Below are positions 24,060 to 32,511 of a DNA stretch of 64,000 nucleotides, piece by piece; within the stretch, counting starts at the first letter, position 1, and every line of letters begins with the position of its first letter. The notes under the pieces were generated by a model. The model did no database searches. It was not told the DNA's origin and saw only the letters and a list, made by a program, of their open reading frames with translations. The DNA is from Methylophilus rhizosphaerae (GTDB lineage: Bacteria > Pseudomonadota > Gammaproteobacteria > Burkholderiales > Methylophilaceae): NCBI RefSeq assembly GCF_900100975.1, contig NZ_FNFX01000002.1, positions 248,001 to 312,000 on the forward strand. The letters run 5' to 3'. The position numbers were made by a program, and so were the translations under genes.

Positions 24060-25445
24060 TTAAAGGATTTTGGAAAACCTTGCACGATTGCTATCGTGCT
24101 GCAAATAGCGGTCAAATACCATGGCGATGGCGCGTACAAAAAACCACCCCATGTCGGTCACTTTGAGACCATCATTCTCCAGGATAACCAGGCCCTGCTT
24201 CTGTTTATCCACAAGTTGCTGCAGTTCAGGTTTAAAGTACTCCCTGAAGTTTGTCATATACGACAAATCAATCGATTCATAACTAAGCTCACCATGACAC
24301 ATAATGGCCATGATCACGGCGCGGCGTATCAGGTCATCACGGCTCAGGGCCAGGCCACGGACAATCGGTAGCTGACCCTGGTCGAGAAAATCATAATATT
24401 CTTCCAGTGTTTTGGCATTCTGGCTGTAGCTGGCGCCCATCTTGCCAATGGCGGATACACCCAGCGCAAGGATATCCTGGTCTGCCATGGTGCTGTAACC
24501 CTGGAAGTTGCGGTGTAACCTGCCCTGCTGTTTGGCAATCGCCAGGGCATCGCCTGGCAAGGCAAAGTGATCCATACCGATATACACATAGCCGGCCTGC
24601 ATCAATTGCTGGATTGCTTCAGACAGCATCTGGATCTTATCTACTGCGTTAGGCAGGTCTTCCTGCAAGATGCGGCGCTGCGGCTTGAAGCGCGAAGGCA
24701 AATGTGCGTAACCGTACAGGGCAATGCGATCAGGGCGCAAGGTAACGATCTGTGCAATCGTTTCACGGAAAGTAGCGGGCGTTTGTTTCGGCAAGCCATA
24801 AATCAGGTCGGCATTCATGGATTGATAGCCCATGGCACGCGCTTCCTGCATCAGGGCTTCCACCTGCTCATAAGACTGCACGCGATGCACTGCCTGCTGC
24901 ACGTCCGCATTAAAATCCTGCACGCCAAAACTCAGGCGGTTAAAGCCCAGGTCGCGCAAATGCTGCAGGCGCTGGTAGTTCACTGTCCGCGGGTCGATTT
25001 CAATCGCGTATTCGCCTTCTTCACTGAACACAAAAGCGCTTTTCAGCATTTGCACCAGGCGGGACAATTCTTCGTCATTGAAAAATGTCGGGGTACCCCC
25101 GCCCAGATGCAGCTGGTTGACAGTTTGTTGTACACCCAGCTGCTGCAGATGCAAATCCAGTTCGCGTTGCAGGTAATCCAGGTAAATCGCGCTTTGCTCG
25201 TAACGCTTGGTGACAATTTTGTTGCAGGCACAATAAAAACACAGTGAGGCACAGAACGGGATATGCACATAAATGGACAAGGGCTGGGCCCAGCCATTGA
25301 TATTGCGCTGCGCGACGGCTTTGCAATAGGTGGCTGCATCAAATGCTTCCACAAAACGGTCCGCCGTCGGGTAAGAGGTGTAACGCGGACCGGAAACATC
25401 ATAGCGTTCGATATGTGCCTGCGTGATCTTCAACGGTTGGTTCAT
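24060..25445 (-). CDS. hemN: Oxygen-independent coproporphyrinogen III dehydrogenase HemN
   Basis: 461-residue radical SAM enzyme that converts coproporphyrinogen III to protoporphyrinogen IX without oxygen, for heme synthesis. The 4Fe-4S cluster motif CASLCFYC gives Cys65, Cys69 and Cys72. GGGTPTF, the SAM-binding region, follows. The N-terminal ERYDVSGPRYTSYPTA, the C-terminal HemN domain and the length mark true HemN rather than the shorter HemW. I prefer the ATG at 25445; the open frame extends to a TTG at 25457. It is divergent from fnr, with a perfect FNR box between them, so it is probably induced at low oxygen, in step with the heme-rich cbb3 oxidase nearby. Confidence 0.95.
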   Translation of the reverse strand: MNQPLKITQAHIERYDVSGPRYTSYPTADRFVEAFDAATYCKAVAQRNINGWAQPLSIYVHIPFCASLCFYCACNKIVTKRYEQSAIYLDYLQRELDLHLQQLGVQQTVNQLHLGGGTPTFFNDEELSRLVQMLKSAFVFSEEGEYAIEIDPRTVNYQRLQHLRDLGFNRLSFGVQDFNADVQQAVHRVQSYEQVEALMQEARAMGYQSMNADLIYGLPKQTPATFRETIAQIVTLRPDRIALYGYAHLPSRFKPQRRILQEDLPNAVDKIQMLSEAIQQLMQAGYVYIGMDHFALPGDALAIAKQQGRLHRNFQGYSTMADQDILALGVSAIGKMGASYSQNAKTLEEYYDFLDQGQLPIVRGLALSRDDLIRRAVIMAIMCHGELSYESIDLSYMTNFREYFKPELQQLVDKQKQGLVILENDGLKVTDMGWFFVRAIAMVFDRYLQHDSNRARFSKIL

Positions 25446-25540
25446 GGTCTCTGGCAAACTTTTTCCTGTTCGGTACGGATAAGAAATTCAGTGCTTTCAC
25501 TTACTGGGGCACACTTTGCCACAAAGCAATCGCCGGCTAC

Positions 25541-25554
25541 TTGATGTACATCAA
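25541..25554. promoter_or_regulatory. FNR/ANR box between hemN and fnr
   Basis: TTGATGTACATCAA is a perfect match to the TTGATnnnnATCAA consensus and a perfect palindrome. It lies 96 bases before hemN and 65 before fnr, so it can control both directions, including fnr autoregulation. Confidence 0.9.
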
Positions 25555-25618
25555 GTGAATCCCAGAGCTGGGATTGCATAATGACCAGACATCTATAAAG
25601 GGAAGAGACCATACCATC

Positions 25619-26443
25619 ATGCTCAATGAACTCGCAGACGCCCGGGAAGCGTATAATCTGCCGCATGTGCAACAAGAGCCCAGGATTGCCGCCATGCAGA
25701 CCGAACCCAAGCCTATCGAACAAAAACAAATCGAACCCAGCTTCAAAGTCGCCTGTTCCAATTGCAATTTACGCGAACTTTGCCTGCCGGTCGGCCTGAA
25801 TACTGACGAAATGCAGCAGCTGGATGGCATGGTGGCTACCCGCAGGAAGGTGAAACAGGGCGGGCATTTGTACAGCAGTGGTGATGCGTTCACCACGCTG
25901 TATGCGATTCGTACCGGCTTCTTCAAAACCTGCGTCGTGTCTGAAGATGGCCGCGAACAAGTGACCGGCTTCCAGATGGCCGGTGAAATCATGGGCCTGG
26001 ATGGCATTGTCAGCGATAAGCACAACTGCAATGCGATTGCGCTGGAAGATGCGGAAGTCTGCGTGATGCCGTTCAATCATGTGGAAGACCTTTCCCGCCA
26101 GATTCCGGTACTGCAACGGCATGTGCACAAAATCATGAGCCGCGAAATCGTGCGTGAGAACGGTGTCATGATGCTGCTGGCCAATATGCGTGCCGAAGAG
26201 CGCCTGGCAGCCTTCCTGCTCAACCTGTTGCAACGCCTGCACGCCAGGGGCTATTCCAAAAGCGAGCTGATTTTACGCATGACGCGTGAGGAAATTGGCA
26301 GCTATCTCGGCATGAAACTGGAAACCGTCAGCCGGACATTCTCCAAATTCAGTGAGGATGGCATTATTGAAGTCAAACAGAAAAACATCCGCATTCTGGA
26401 CCATGACAAACTGAAAGCCATTTTCAACGCCAGTACCTGCTGA
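25619..26443 (+). CDS. fnr: FNR-type oxygen-sensing transcriptional regulator
   Basis: 274-residue Crp/Fnr regulator with an oxygen-labile 4Fe-4S cluster. The cluster ligands are Cys46, Cys49 and Cys55 (CX2CX5C, as in E. coli FNR) and Cys148 in VCVMPF, which aligns with E. coli Cys122. The cNMP-like beta barrel spans about 65-190. The C-terminal winged helix has ETVSR in the recognition helix, the EXXSR that reads TTGAT half-sites. The N-terminus is about 26 residues longer than in E. coli and is Glu/Gln/Pro-rich. I chose the ATG at 25619, preceded by GGGAAGAG, over a TTG at 25574. Boxes for it lie upstream of itself, hemN and ccoN. Confidence 0.94.
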   Translation: MLNELADAREAYNLPHVQQEPRIAAMQTEPKPIEQKQIEPSFKVACSNCNLRELCLPVGLNTDEMQQLDGMVATRRKVKQGGHLYSSGDAFTTLYAIRTGFFKTCVVSEDGREQVTGFQMAGEIMGLDGIVSDKHNCNAIALEDAEVCVMPFNHVEDLSRQIPVLQRHVHKIMSREIVRENGVMMLLANMRAEERLAAFLLNLLQRLHARGYSKSELILRMTREEIGSYLGMKLETVSRTFSKFSEDGIIEVKQKNIRILDHDKLKAIFNASTC

Positions 26444-26445
26444 TC

Positions 26446-27315
26446 ATGCCTGACTTAACCATGCAGGCCAGAACATTGTTCGATGGCCTGGCGGCGCATG
26501 CGGGTACGCGCCAGTGGCGGTATGTTTATCCGGTCTGGTCTCGCCGGGCACAAGGCATCTCCATAGGCATCAACCTGCATCCCAACCATTGTTGCAACTG
26601 GCATTGCATTTACTGTCAGGTGCCTGGCCTGCAACGCGGGCCTTCTCCTGTCATTACCATCAGCGCGCTGCAGCATGAGTTGCAGGGTTGCCTGGACTGG
26701 CTGCACCGGGAAATTACCGCACATGGCAAAGGCAGCATACAAGCGCTGGTACAAGACATTGCGTTCGCCGGTGATGGCGAGCCCACCACCTCGCCGCAGT
26801 TTGCCGAAGCCATGCTGGCAGTACATGACCTCCTGTGCCATCGCGCGCCGGAGGACAAGCCGCGACATGTACGCCTGATCACTAACGGCAGCCAGTGCCA
26901 GCACGCGCATGTCCAGCACGCCATCCGGCAGTTGCACATGCTGGGAGGTGAAGTCTGGTTCAAGCTGGATGCAGGCAGCGATGAAGAAATGCTGGCCATC
27001 AATGATAGCCGCCTGCCACTCTCTCTGCACCTGCAACGCCTGAAAACCTGTTGCAGCTTATGCCAGACCTGGGTGCAAACCGCGATACTGTGCCGGCGTA
27101 TCCGCCAGCAAACCGTGACAACGCCCTCATTGCCAGGCTATTTACAGGCGCTACACCCTTTGCAACAACAGATTAAAGGGATTCTGCTATACAGCATCAG
27201 CAGGCCCAGCCAGCAAGATACGACAGGCATGATACAAGTCACGCCAGAGGCAATATTAAAAGACTATGCGGAACAAATACGCACACAAGGGTTTCATGTG
27301 TGCGTATTTAACTGA
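26446..27315 (+). CDS. Radical SAM protein (COG0731-like)
   Basis: 289-residue radical SAM protein. The cluster motif is CNWHCIYC (Cys50, Cys54, Cys57), followed by the SAM-binding stretch IAFAGDGEPTTSPQF. NHCCNWHCIYCQVPGLQR is typical of a small COG0731-like group seen in proteobacteria. The substrate is unknown. Its start is 2 bases after the fnr stop, so the two are cotranscribed and this protein is probably expressed under oxygen limitation. A HemN- or tRNA-modification-like role is possible but not supported by specific residues. It converges on ccoH with only 10 bases between the stop codons. Confidence 0.85.
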   Translation: MPDLTMQARTLFDGLAAHAGTRQWRYVYPVWSRRAQGISIGINLHPNHCCNWHCIYCQVPGLQRGPSPVITISALQHELQGCLDWLHREITAHGKGSIQALVQDIAFAGDGEPTTSPQFAEAMLAVHDLLCHRAPEDKPRHVRLITNGSQCQHAHVQHAIRQLHMLGGEVWFKLDAGSDEEMLAINDSRLPLSLHLQRLKTCCSLCQTWVQTAILCRRIRQQTVTTPSLPGYLQALHPLQQQIKGILLYSISRPSQQDTTGMIQVTPEAILKDYAEQIRTQGFHVCVFN

Positions 27316-27325
27316 TAAAACGACG

Positions 27326-27604
27326 TTAGTTATCCGCAGGTTTCATGCTGGTTTGCACGTGATTGCGTGCCTCGACGGCAGGCGTCATTGCATTACTATT
27401 GTGCCCGGCACTCTGCTGTGCCTCCGCATCCAGGGTTTTATTGATTTCCATCCCTTTGCGGTAGTAATCATCAATGGCCGGGTCAGGATTAGTGATGGCG
27501 AGATACAGCGTGATAAAAGAGGCCACAATCACGATAGATGGACCACCGATAATCAGCCAGACATACGGGTTCTGTTTCTGAAACCAATTGCTCAAATTAC
27601 TCAA
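27326..27604 (-). CDS. ccoH: FixH/CcoH family cbb3 oxidase assembly protein
   Basis: 92-residue membrane protein of the FixH family. A short N-terminus is followed by one transmembrane helix (about 14-37) and the family's TNPDPAIDDYYRKGMEINKTL. CcoH is needed for stable assembly of cbb3 oxidase. The protein is shorter than many FixH proteins (about 150-180) and lacks the full periplasmic beta domain. The start is a TTG at 27604, but AAGGAG sits 5 bases upstream, which supports it. It follows ccoG by 49 bases. Confidence 0.85.
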   Translation of the reverse strand: MSNLSNWFQKQNPYVWLIIGGPSIVIVASFITLYLAITNPDPAIDDYYRKGMEINKTLDAEAQQSAGHNSNAMTPAVEARNHVQTSMKPADN

Positions 27605-27653
27605 TGATGCTCCTTTATGCAGCCAAGGCGCTCAACCGCCTTGCGCTGCGGCA

Positions 27654-29114
27654 TTAATTACTGGGAATAATAAAGACGGCTTTTTCCTTCAATGTTTCCT
27701 TGGAGTACAGATCCGTCACTTCAAAATACACCTTGTGTGAGCCTGCGCTGACGGCACCGTCAGGTAGCTGCAATTCAACCACGACATTGCGTTTCTCAAA
27801 CGGCTTCAACCCTTTGAAGCCCTGCGCATCCTCATCGGAAAAATGCAGGGCGATGTCCGGCAAACCGGTGACCTTCAGGTCAAAGTCGCGCTCGGATTCG
27901 GTATCATTTTCCAGCTTGAGATTATAGACATTCTCCACTTTACCGTCATTGGTATAGCGAGCCATCACTGCACGGTCACGTAACACATCCAGCCTGAACT
28001 CGGGTTTGAAATACAGGCTCACCGCCATACCTGTCGTCAGGATAGTCAGGATAGCGCCGTAAATCAGTACCCGCGGCCTGAGCAGGCGGCGCAGCATCTG
28101 CTGACGGTTCCAGCGGTTATCAAGGCCGTTCTGGGTGGTATATTTAATCAGTCCCTTGGCATAGCCCATTTTATCCATCACATCATCACAGGCATCAATA
28201 CAAGCCCCGCAGCCTATGCATTCATGCTGCAAACCGTTACGGATATCGATCCCGGTCGGGCATACCTGCACGCAAATACTGCAATCGATACAGCTGCCTA
28301 GCCCGTTGGCATTTTCGCCGGCCTTTTTGGAACGTGAGCCGCGTGGCTCGCCGCGCGCCTCATCATAAGTCACGGTCATGGTATCGCCATCAAACATAGC
28401 GCTCTGGAAACGTGCATACGGGCACATATACTTGCAAACCTGTTCGCGCATGTACCCGGCATTGCCATACGTTGCAAAGCCGTAGAAGCAGATCCAGAAA
28501 GCTTCCCAGCCGCCGAGTTGCATCTCGACAATGCTGGGCACCAGTTCACGTATGGGCGTGAAATAACCGACAAACGTTACGCCTGTCCACAAGCCAAAGG
28601 TAATCCAGGCAAATTGCTTCAGGGATTTACGCGTAATCTTGTTGAGGTTCCACTTGCTGTCATCCAGTCGCATGCGTGCGATACGGTCGCCTTCGATTTT
28701 CTGTTCCATCCACATGAAGATTTCGGTATACACCGTTTGCGGACAGGTATAACCACACCACAAGCGCCCGGCAATGGCCGTGAACAGGAAAAGAGATAAC
28801 GCGGATACGATCAGCAGGAAGGACAGGTAAATCAGGTCCTGCGGGTGAAAAATCAGGCCGAAGATATAAAAGCGTTTGGCATCCAGGTCAAATAGCATCG
28901 CCTGCCTGCCACTCCACTGTAACCATGGCACGCCATAGAAGAACAGCTGGGTTGCCCACACCATGACCCAGCGCCAGCGGTTGTATAAACCGGATACGCC
29001 CCGGGCATAAATCTTGTCGTCGGATTTATAAAGTGACAAAACCACCTCCCGTTCAGGGATGGTGGTTTCAGTCACAGCGGCGCTTCGTTTGGTTTCGCTC
29101 ATAGCCTTTTGCAT
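27654..29114 (-). CDS. ccoG: cbb3 oxidase accessory protein CcoG
   Basis: 486-residue membrane iron-sulfur protein that reduces copper for cbb3 assembly. It has about five transmembrane helices; two cluster-binding runs (CIDCSICVQVCP and CIGCGACIDACD, about 265-310); a polyferredoxin-type motif RLWCGYTCPQTVYTEIF near residue 120; and a C-terminal immunoglobulin-like domain (about 375-486). The ATG at 29114 lies 3 bases after the ccoP stop; a second ATG at 29102 is also possible. Length and order ccoNOQP-ccoG match the usual arrangement. Confidence 0.96.
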   Translation of the reverse strand: MQKAMSETKRSAAVTETTIPEREVVLSLYKSDDKIYARGVSGLYNRWRWVMVWATQLFFYGVPWLQWSGRQAMLFDLDAKRFYIFGLIFHPQDLIYLSFLLIVSALSLFLFTAIAGRLWCGYTCPQTVYTEIFMWMEQKIEGDRIARMRLDDSKWNLNKITRKSLKQFAWITFGLWTGVTFVGYFTPIRELVPSIVEMQLGGWEAFWICFYGFATYGNAGYMREQVCKYMCPYARFQSAMFDGDTMTVTYDEARGEPRGSRSKKAGENANGLGSCIDCSICVQVCPTGIDIRNGLQHECIGCGACIDACDDVMDKMGYAKGLIKYTTQNGLDNRWNRQQMLRRLLRPRVLIYGAILTILTTGMAVSLYFKPEFRLDVLRDRAVMARYTNDGKVENVYNLKLENDTESERDFDLKVTGLPDIALHFSDEDAQGFKGLKPFEKRNVVVELQLPDGAVSAGSHKVYFEVTDLYSKETLKEKAVFIIPSN

Positions 29115-29117
29115 AAA

Positions 29118-30014
29118 CTACTTGTTAGAAAGTCCCCATACATAAGCTGTTAATAAATGAATCTGCTCAGGGCTGAATTTCTCTTGCCAGGCAGGCATCT
29201 GGTTGGTTTTGCCTTCGTGAATACGCTTGATAATCGCGGCTTCACCCTGGCCATGCAACCAGATATTGTCGGACAGGTTAGGCGCACCAATCATCTGGTT
29301 ACCTTTACCTTCAGGGCCATGGCAGGCAGCACACACCGCGAACTTGTCTTTACCGGCATTGGCACGGCCAGAGTCATGGATACTGCCGGACAGGCTAAGT
29401 ACATAGTTGGCGACGTTTTTCACATCTTCTTCGCTACCCACTGCAGCGGCCATTGGCGGCATCATGCCGATACGGCCATTGGTAATGGTTTCCTTGATCT
29501 TCTCAGGGCTGCCACCATGCAACCAGTCATTGTCAGTCAGGTTAGGGAAGCCGCGGCTACCCTTGGCATCTGAACCGTGACATGCCGCACAGTTGTTCAG
29601 GAAAATACGTTTACCAATATCACGCGCTTCAGGAATCTTGGCCACTTCTTCTACCGGCATGGCCGCATATTTGGCATACAGTGGCGCAATTTTTGCATTG
29701 TTTTTTGCCACTTCAGCTTCATATTGCTTCACCTGTGTCCAGCCAAATTTACCTTGGTACTCACCCAGGCCAGGGAACAGGTACAGGTAGCCCAAGGCAA
29801 AAATAATGGTGATGATAAACAAACCTACCCACCACATTGGCAATGGATTATTCATTTCCTTAATGCCATCCCATTCGTGACCATTGGTGTTGTCACTATC
29901 CAAAGGCACCTTGATGCGACTGGCAAAAACCAGCAAGCCAAGACAGAATGCAATCCCAGCCAGAGTAATGGTCGAAATCCAGATCGGCCAAAATCCACTT
30001 ACAAAATCATTCAT
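29118..30014 (-). CDS. ccoP: Cytochrome c oxidase cbb3 subunit III, CcoP
   Basis: 298-residue diheme membrane cytochrome c. Two N-terminal transmembrane helices (about 10-30 and 55-78) are followed by two cytochrome domains, each with a CxxCH: CAACHGSDAKG and CAACHGPEGKG. Axial Met ligands are expected in MMPPM and NQMPAW. It passes electrons to CcoO and CcoN. I took the ATG at 30014 (MNDFVSGFW), preceded by AAGGAAA, over an upstream ATG at 30041 that would precede the natural N-terminus. Confidence 0.96.
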   Translation of the reverse strand: MNDFVSGFWPIWISTITLAGIAFCLGLLVFASRIKVPLDSDNTNGHEWDGIKEMNNPLPMWWVGLFIITIIFALGYLYLFPGLGEYQGKFGWTQVKQYEAEVAKNNAKIAPLYAKYAAMPVEEVAKIPEARDIGKRIFLNNCAACHGSDAKGSRGFPNLTDNDWLHGGSPEKIKETITNGRIGMMPPMAAAVGSEEDVKNVANYVLSLSGSIHDSGRANAGKDKFAVCAACHGPEGKGNQMIGAPNLSDNIWLHGQGEAAIIKRIHEGKTNQMPAWQEKFSPEQIHLLTAYVWGLSNK

Positions 30015-30045
30015 GATGTTTTCCTTAACATTTCCGCACAACTAT

Positions 30046-30186
30046 TTAATCTTGATCGAACGGCAGATGTTGCGCGTCCTTGAATTGCACGGAGTTGCGA
30101 TTGCGCCATGCCCAAACCAGGATAATTACAAACAGTACAAACGTCAGTACCGTAAAAAATATGCGTAATATAGTGATCGTATCCAT
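30046..30186 (-). CDS. ccoQ: Cytochrome c oxidase cbb3 subunit CcoQ
   Basis: 46-residue membrane protein: ATG at 30186 with AAGGGGG upstream and a TAA at 30046-30048. It consists of one transmembrane helix (about 7-25), then WAWRNRNSVQFKDAQHLPF, the typical FixQ/CcoQ tail. CcoQ stabilises the CcoNOP complex. It lies between ccoO (11 bases) and ccoP (31 bases), the standard order. Confidence 0.92.
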   Translation of the reverse strand: MDTITILRIFFTVLTFVLFVIILVWAWRNRNSVQFKDAQHLPFDQD

Positions 30187-30197
30187 GGCGCACCCCC

Positions 30198-30824
30198 TTA
30201 TTTAACGTGAATACCCAGCACCTGCAGGTAAGCGACCAGTGCATCCATTTCGGTTTTACCCTTGATATCGGCACCCGCTGTCTTGATCTGCTCATCGGTG
30301 TATGGCACACCTACCCTACGCAGGGCGGTCATATGGTCACCGATAGTAGCGTCATCCACCAGGTTTTCGTTCAACCATGGATAGGCCGGCATGATGGATT
30401 CCGGTACCACATCACGCGGGTTGTTCAAGTGAACGCGATGCCAGTCATCACTGTATTTGCCACCAACACGATGCAGGTCAGGACCTGTACGCTTGCTCCC
30501 CCACTGGAACGGGTGATCGTAAACAAACTCGCCCGCCACAGAGTAATGGCCATAACGTAATGTTTCGGCATGGAAAGGACGAATCATCTGTGAGTGACAG
30601 TTGTAGCAGCCCTCACGCTGATAAATATCCCGGCCAGCCAACTGCAATGCAGTGTAAGGTTCCAGGCCACGCACAGGCTCTGTGGTGGATTTCTGGAAAA
30701 AGAGAGGCACGATTTCAACCAGGGCCCCAAAGGAGATCGTGATGAATGTCAGCACGATCAACAAGAAGGGACTTGTTTCAATCTTTTCGTGAAAATTGCC
30801 ACTATTATGTTCATGAGTTGCCAT
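30198..30824 (-). CDS. ccoO: Cytochrome c oxidase cbb3 subunit II, CcoO
   Basis: 208-residue membrane-anchored monoheme cytochrome c. One N-terminal transmembrane helix (about 20-42) is followed by the heme motif [27 protein letters not shown] and [20 protein letters not shown] are family hallmarks. The ATG at 30824 with AAGGAAT upstream is preferred over one at 30851. It starts 10 bases after the ccoN stop. Confidence 0.96.
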   Translation of the reverse strand: MATHEHNSGNFHEKIETSPFLLIVLTFITISFGALVEIVPLFFQKSTTEPVRGLEPYTALQLAGRDIYQREGCYNCHSQMIRPFHAETLRYGHYSVAGEFVYDHPFQWGSKRTGPDLHRVGGKYSDDWHRVHLNNPRDVVPESIMPAYPWLNENLVDDATIGDHMTALRRVGVPYTDEQIKTAGADIKGKTEMDALVAYLQVLGIHVK

Positions 30825-30834
30825 ACTGAATTCC

Positions 30835-32271
30835 TTAAGAGTGCGCAACAACAGCAGGTATTTCTACCGTTGCTGGTTTACCGCTGCTTGCTGTTTTATA
30901 TGTGTTCCACAACATGAGGAACATGCCGCTCATGTACAGGAAACCACCCAATGCACGAGTAAAGTAGTACGGGAATTTGGCTTTCACGCTCTCAACGAAG
31001 GTATAAGCCAGCGTACCGTCAGCATTCATGGCACGCCACATCAGGCCTTCCATCACGCCGGAAATCCACAATGAAGCGATATACAGTACAACGCCAATAG
31101 TGGCCATCCAGAAGTGCACTTCAATCGCTTTCACGCTGTACATCTGTTTCTGGCCGAACAGGCGTGGAATCATGAAATACAGGGAACCGATGGTGATGAA
31201 ACCTACCCAACCCAGGGCACCAGAGTGCACGTGACCCACGGTCCAGTCAGTGTAGTGAGACAAAGCGTTGACAGTCTTGATCGCCATCATCGGGCCTTCA
31301 AAGGTACTCATACCGTAGAAAGACAGGGAAACGATCAGGAAGCGCAGGATAGGGTCTGTGCGCAGTTTATGCCAGGCGCCGGACAAGGTCATGATACCGT
31401 TGATCATACCGCCCCAGCTTGGCGCAAACAGGATCAGGGATAACACCATACCCAAAGACTGTGTCCAGTCAGGCAATGCAGTGTAATGCAGATGGTGAGG
31501 GCCCACCCACATGTAGGTAAAAATCAACGCCCAGAAGTGCACGATAGACAGGCTATAAGAGTACACCGGACGCTCGGCCTGTTTAGGCACAAAGTAATAC
31601 ATCATGCCCAGGAAGCCCGCAGTCAGCAGAAACCCTACCGCATTATGACCATACCACCACTGTACCATCGCATCCTGTACACCGGCGTAAGCAGAGTAAG
31701 ACTTGAACCAGCCGGCAGGGATCGCAGCACTCTCAACAATGTGCAATAAAGCCACCGCCAGGATAAAGGCGCCATAAAACCAGTTCGCCACATAAATATG
31801 TTTGACCTTGCGGACAAAAATGGTACCAAAGAATACGGTGGCATAAGCAATCCATACAATTGCCATCAGGATATCAATTGGCCATTCAAGCTCGCCGTAC
31901 TCTTTACTTTGAGTGTAACCCAGAGGCAAAGAGATGGCAGCAGCGATAAGCACAGCTTGCCAGCCCCAGAATGTAAAACTGGCCAGTCTGTCGCTAAACA
32001 AGCGCGCCTGACAGGTTCGTTGGACTACATAGTAGGAGGTACCAATTAACGCAGTACCGCCAAATGCAAAAATCACCGCATTGGTATGCAGTGGTCTCAA
32101 ACGGCCAAAAGAAGTAAATGGCAAGCCCAGGTTCAGTTCCGGCCACACCAGCTGGGACGCAATAATGACGCCCATCAGTGTACCGAAGACACCCCAAACT
32201 ACTGCCATGATTGCGAATTGGCGGACCACTTTATCATTGTAGGTCGCAGCCTTCACGGTTGCATCTTGCAT
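30835..32271 (-). CDS. ccoN: Cytochrome c oxidase cbb3 subunit I, CcoN
   Basis: 478-residue catalytic subunit of the high-affinity cbb3 oxidase, with twelve transmembrane helices. Heme and copper ligands are visible: [15 protein letters not shown] near residue 60, [10 protein letters not shown] (CuB His), and [17 protein letters not shown] near 345, which carries the paired heme His. The ATG at 32271 has GGGAGAAA upstream. An FNR box lies about 92 bases before it, so the operon should be switched on at low oxygen. It forms the operon ccoN-O-Q-P-G-H with gaps mostly under 50 bases. Confidence 0.97.
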   Translation of the reverse strand: MQDATVKAATYNDKVVRQFAIMAVVWGVFGTLMGVIIASQLVWPELNLGLPFTSFGRLRPLHTNAVIFAFGGTALIGTSYYVVQRTCQARLFSDRLASFTFWGWQAVLIAAAISLPLGYTQSKEYGELEWPIDILMAIVWIAYATVFFGTIFVRKVKHIYVANWFYGAFILAVALLHIVESAAIPAGWFKSYSAYAGVQDAMVQWWYGHNAVGFLLTAGFLGMMYYFVPKQAERPVYSYSLSIVHFWALIFTYMWVGPHHLHYTALPDWTQSLGMVLSLILFAPSWGGMINGIMTLSGAWHKLRTDPILRFLIVSLSFYGMSTFEGPMMAIKTVNALSHYTDWTVGHVHSGALGWVGFITIGSLYFMIPRLFGQKQMYSVKAIEVHFWMATIGVVLYIASLWISGVMEGLMWRAMNADGTLAYTFVESVKAKFPYYFTRALGGFLYMSGMFLMLWNTYKTASSGKPATVEIPAVVAHS

Positions 32272-32362
32272 GGATTTCTCCCAATCAATAAAACTAACAC
32301 CCAACATGAAAAAACTACTTTTCAGATATTTGCCAATATCGCACACGTTAAGTGGCGATCAT

Positions 32363-32376
32363 TTGACACATATCAA
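32363..32376. promoter_or_regulatory. FNR/ANR box upstream of ccoN
   Basis: TTGACACATATCAA has nine of the ten conserved bases of TTGATnnnnATCAA. It lies 92-105 bases before the ccoN start and overlaps the last 4 bases of ccoS, so a separate ccoN promoter reaches into the end of ccoS. Confidence 0.8.
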
Positions 32377-32510
32377 TCCTGCTCAAGAATCCGAGAACCT
32401 TCCTCTTCCAGATCCTCAAACTGCCCTGTTTGGATGGCCCACCAGAGGCCACCCAAAATCGCGAATACCAGTATCACTGCCATCGGTATCAATAAAAATG
32501 CTATTTCCAT
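32373..32510 (-). CDS. ccoS: cbb3 oxidase assembly protein CcoS
   Basis: 45-residue protein with one N-terminal transmembrane helix (MEIAFLLIPMAVILVFAI) and the conserved WWAIQTGQFEDLEEEGSRIL tail that defines CcoS/FixS. CcoS is needed to insert heme and copper into cbb3 oxidase. The ATG at 32510 is 1 base after the ccoI stop, so translation is coupled. The longer open frame upstream lies within ccoI. Confidence 0.93.
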   Translation of the reverse strand: MEIAFLLIPMAVILVFAILGGLWWAIQTGQFEDLEEEGSRILEQD

Positions 32511-32511
32511 G

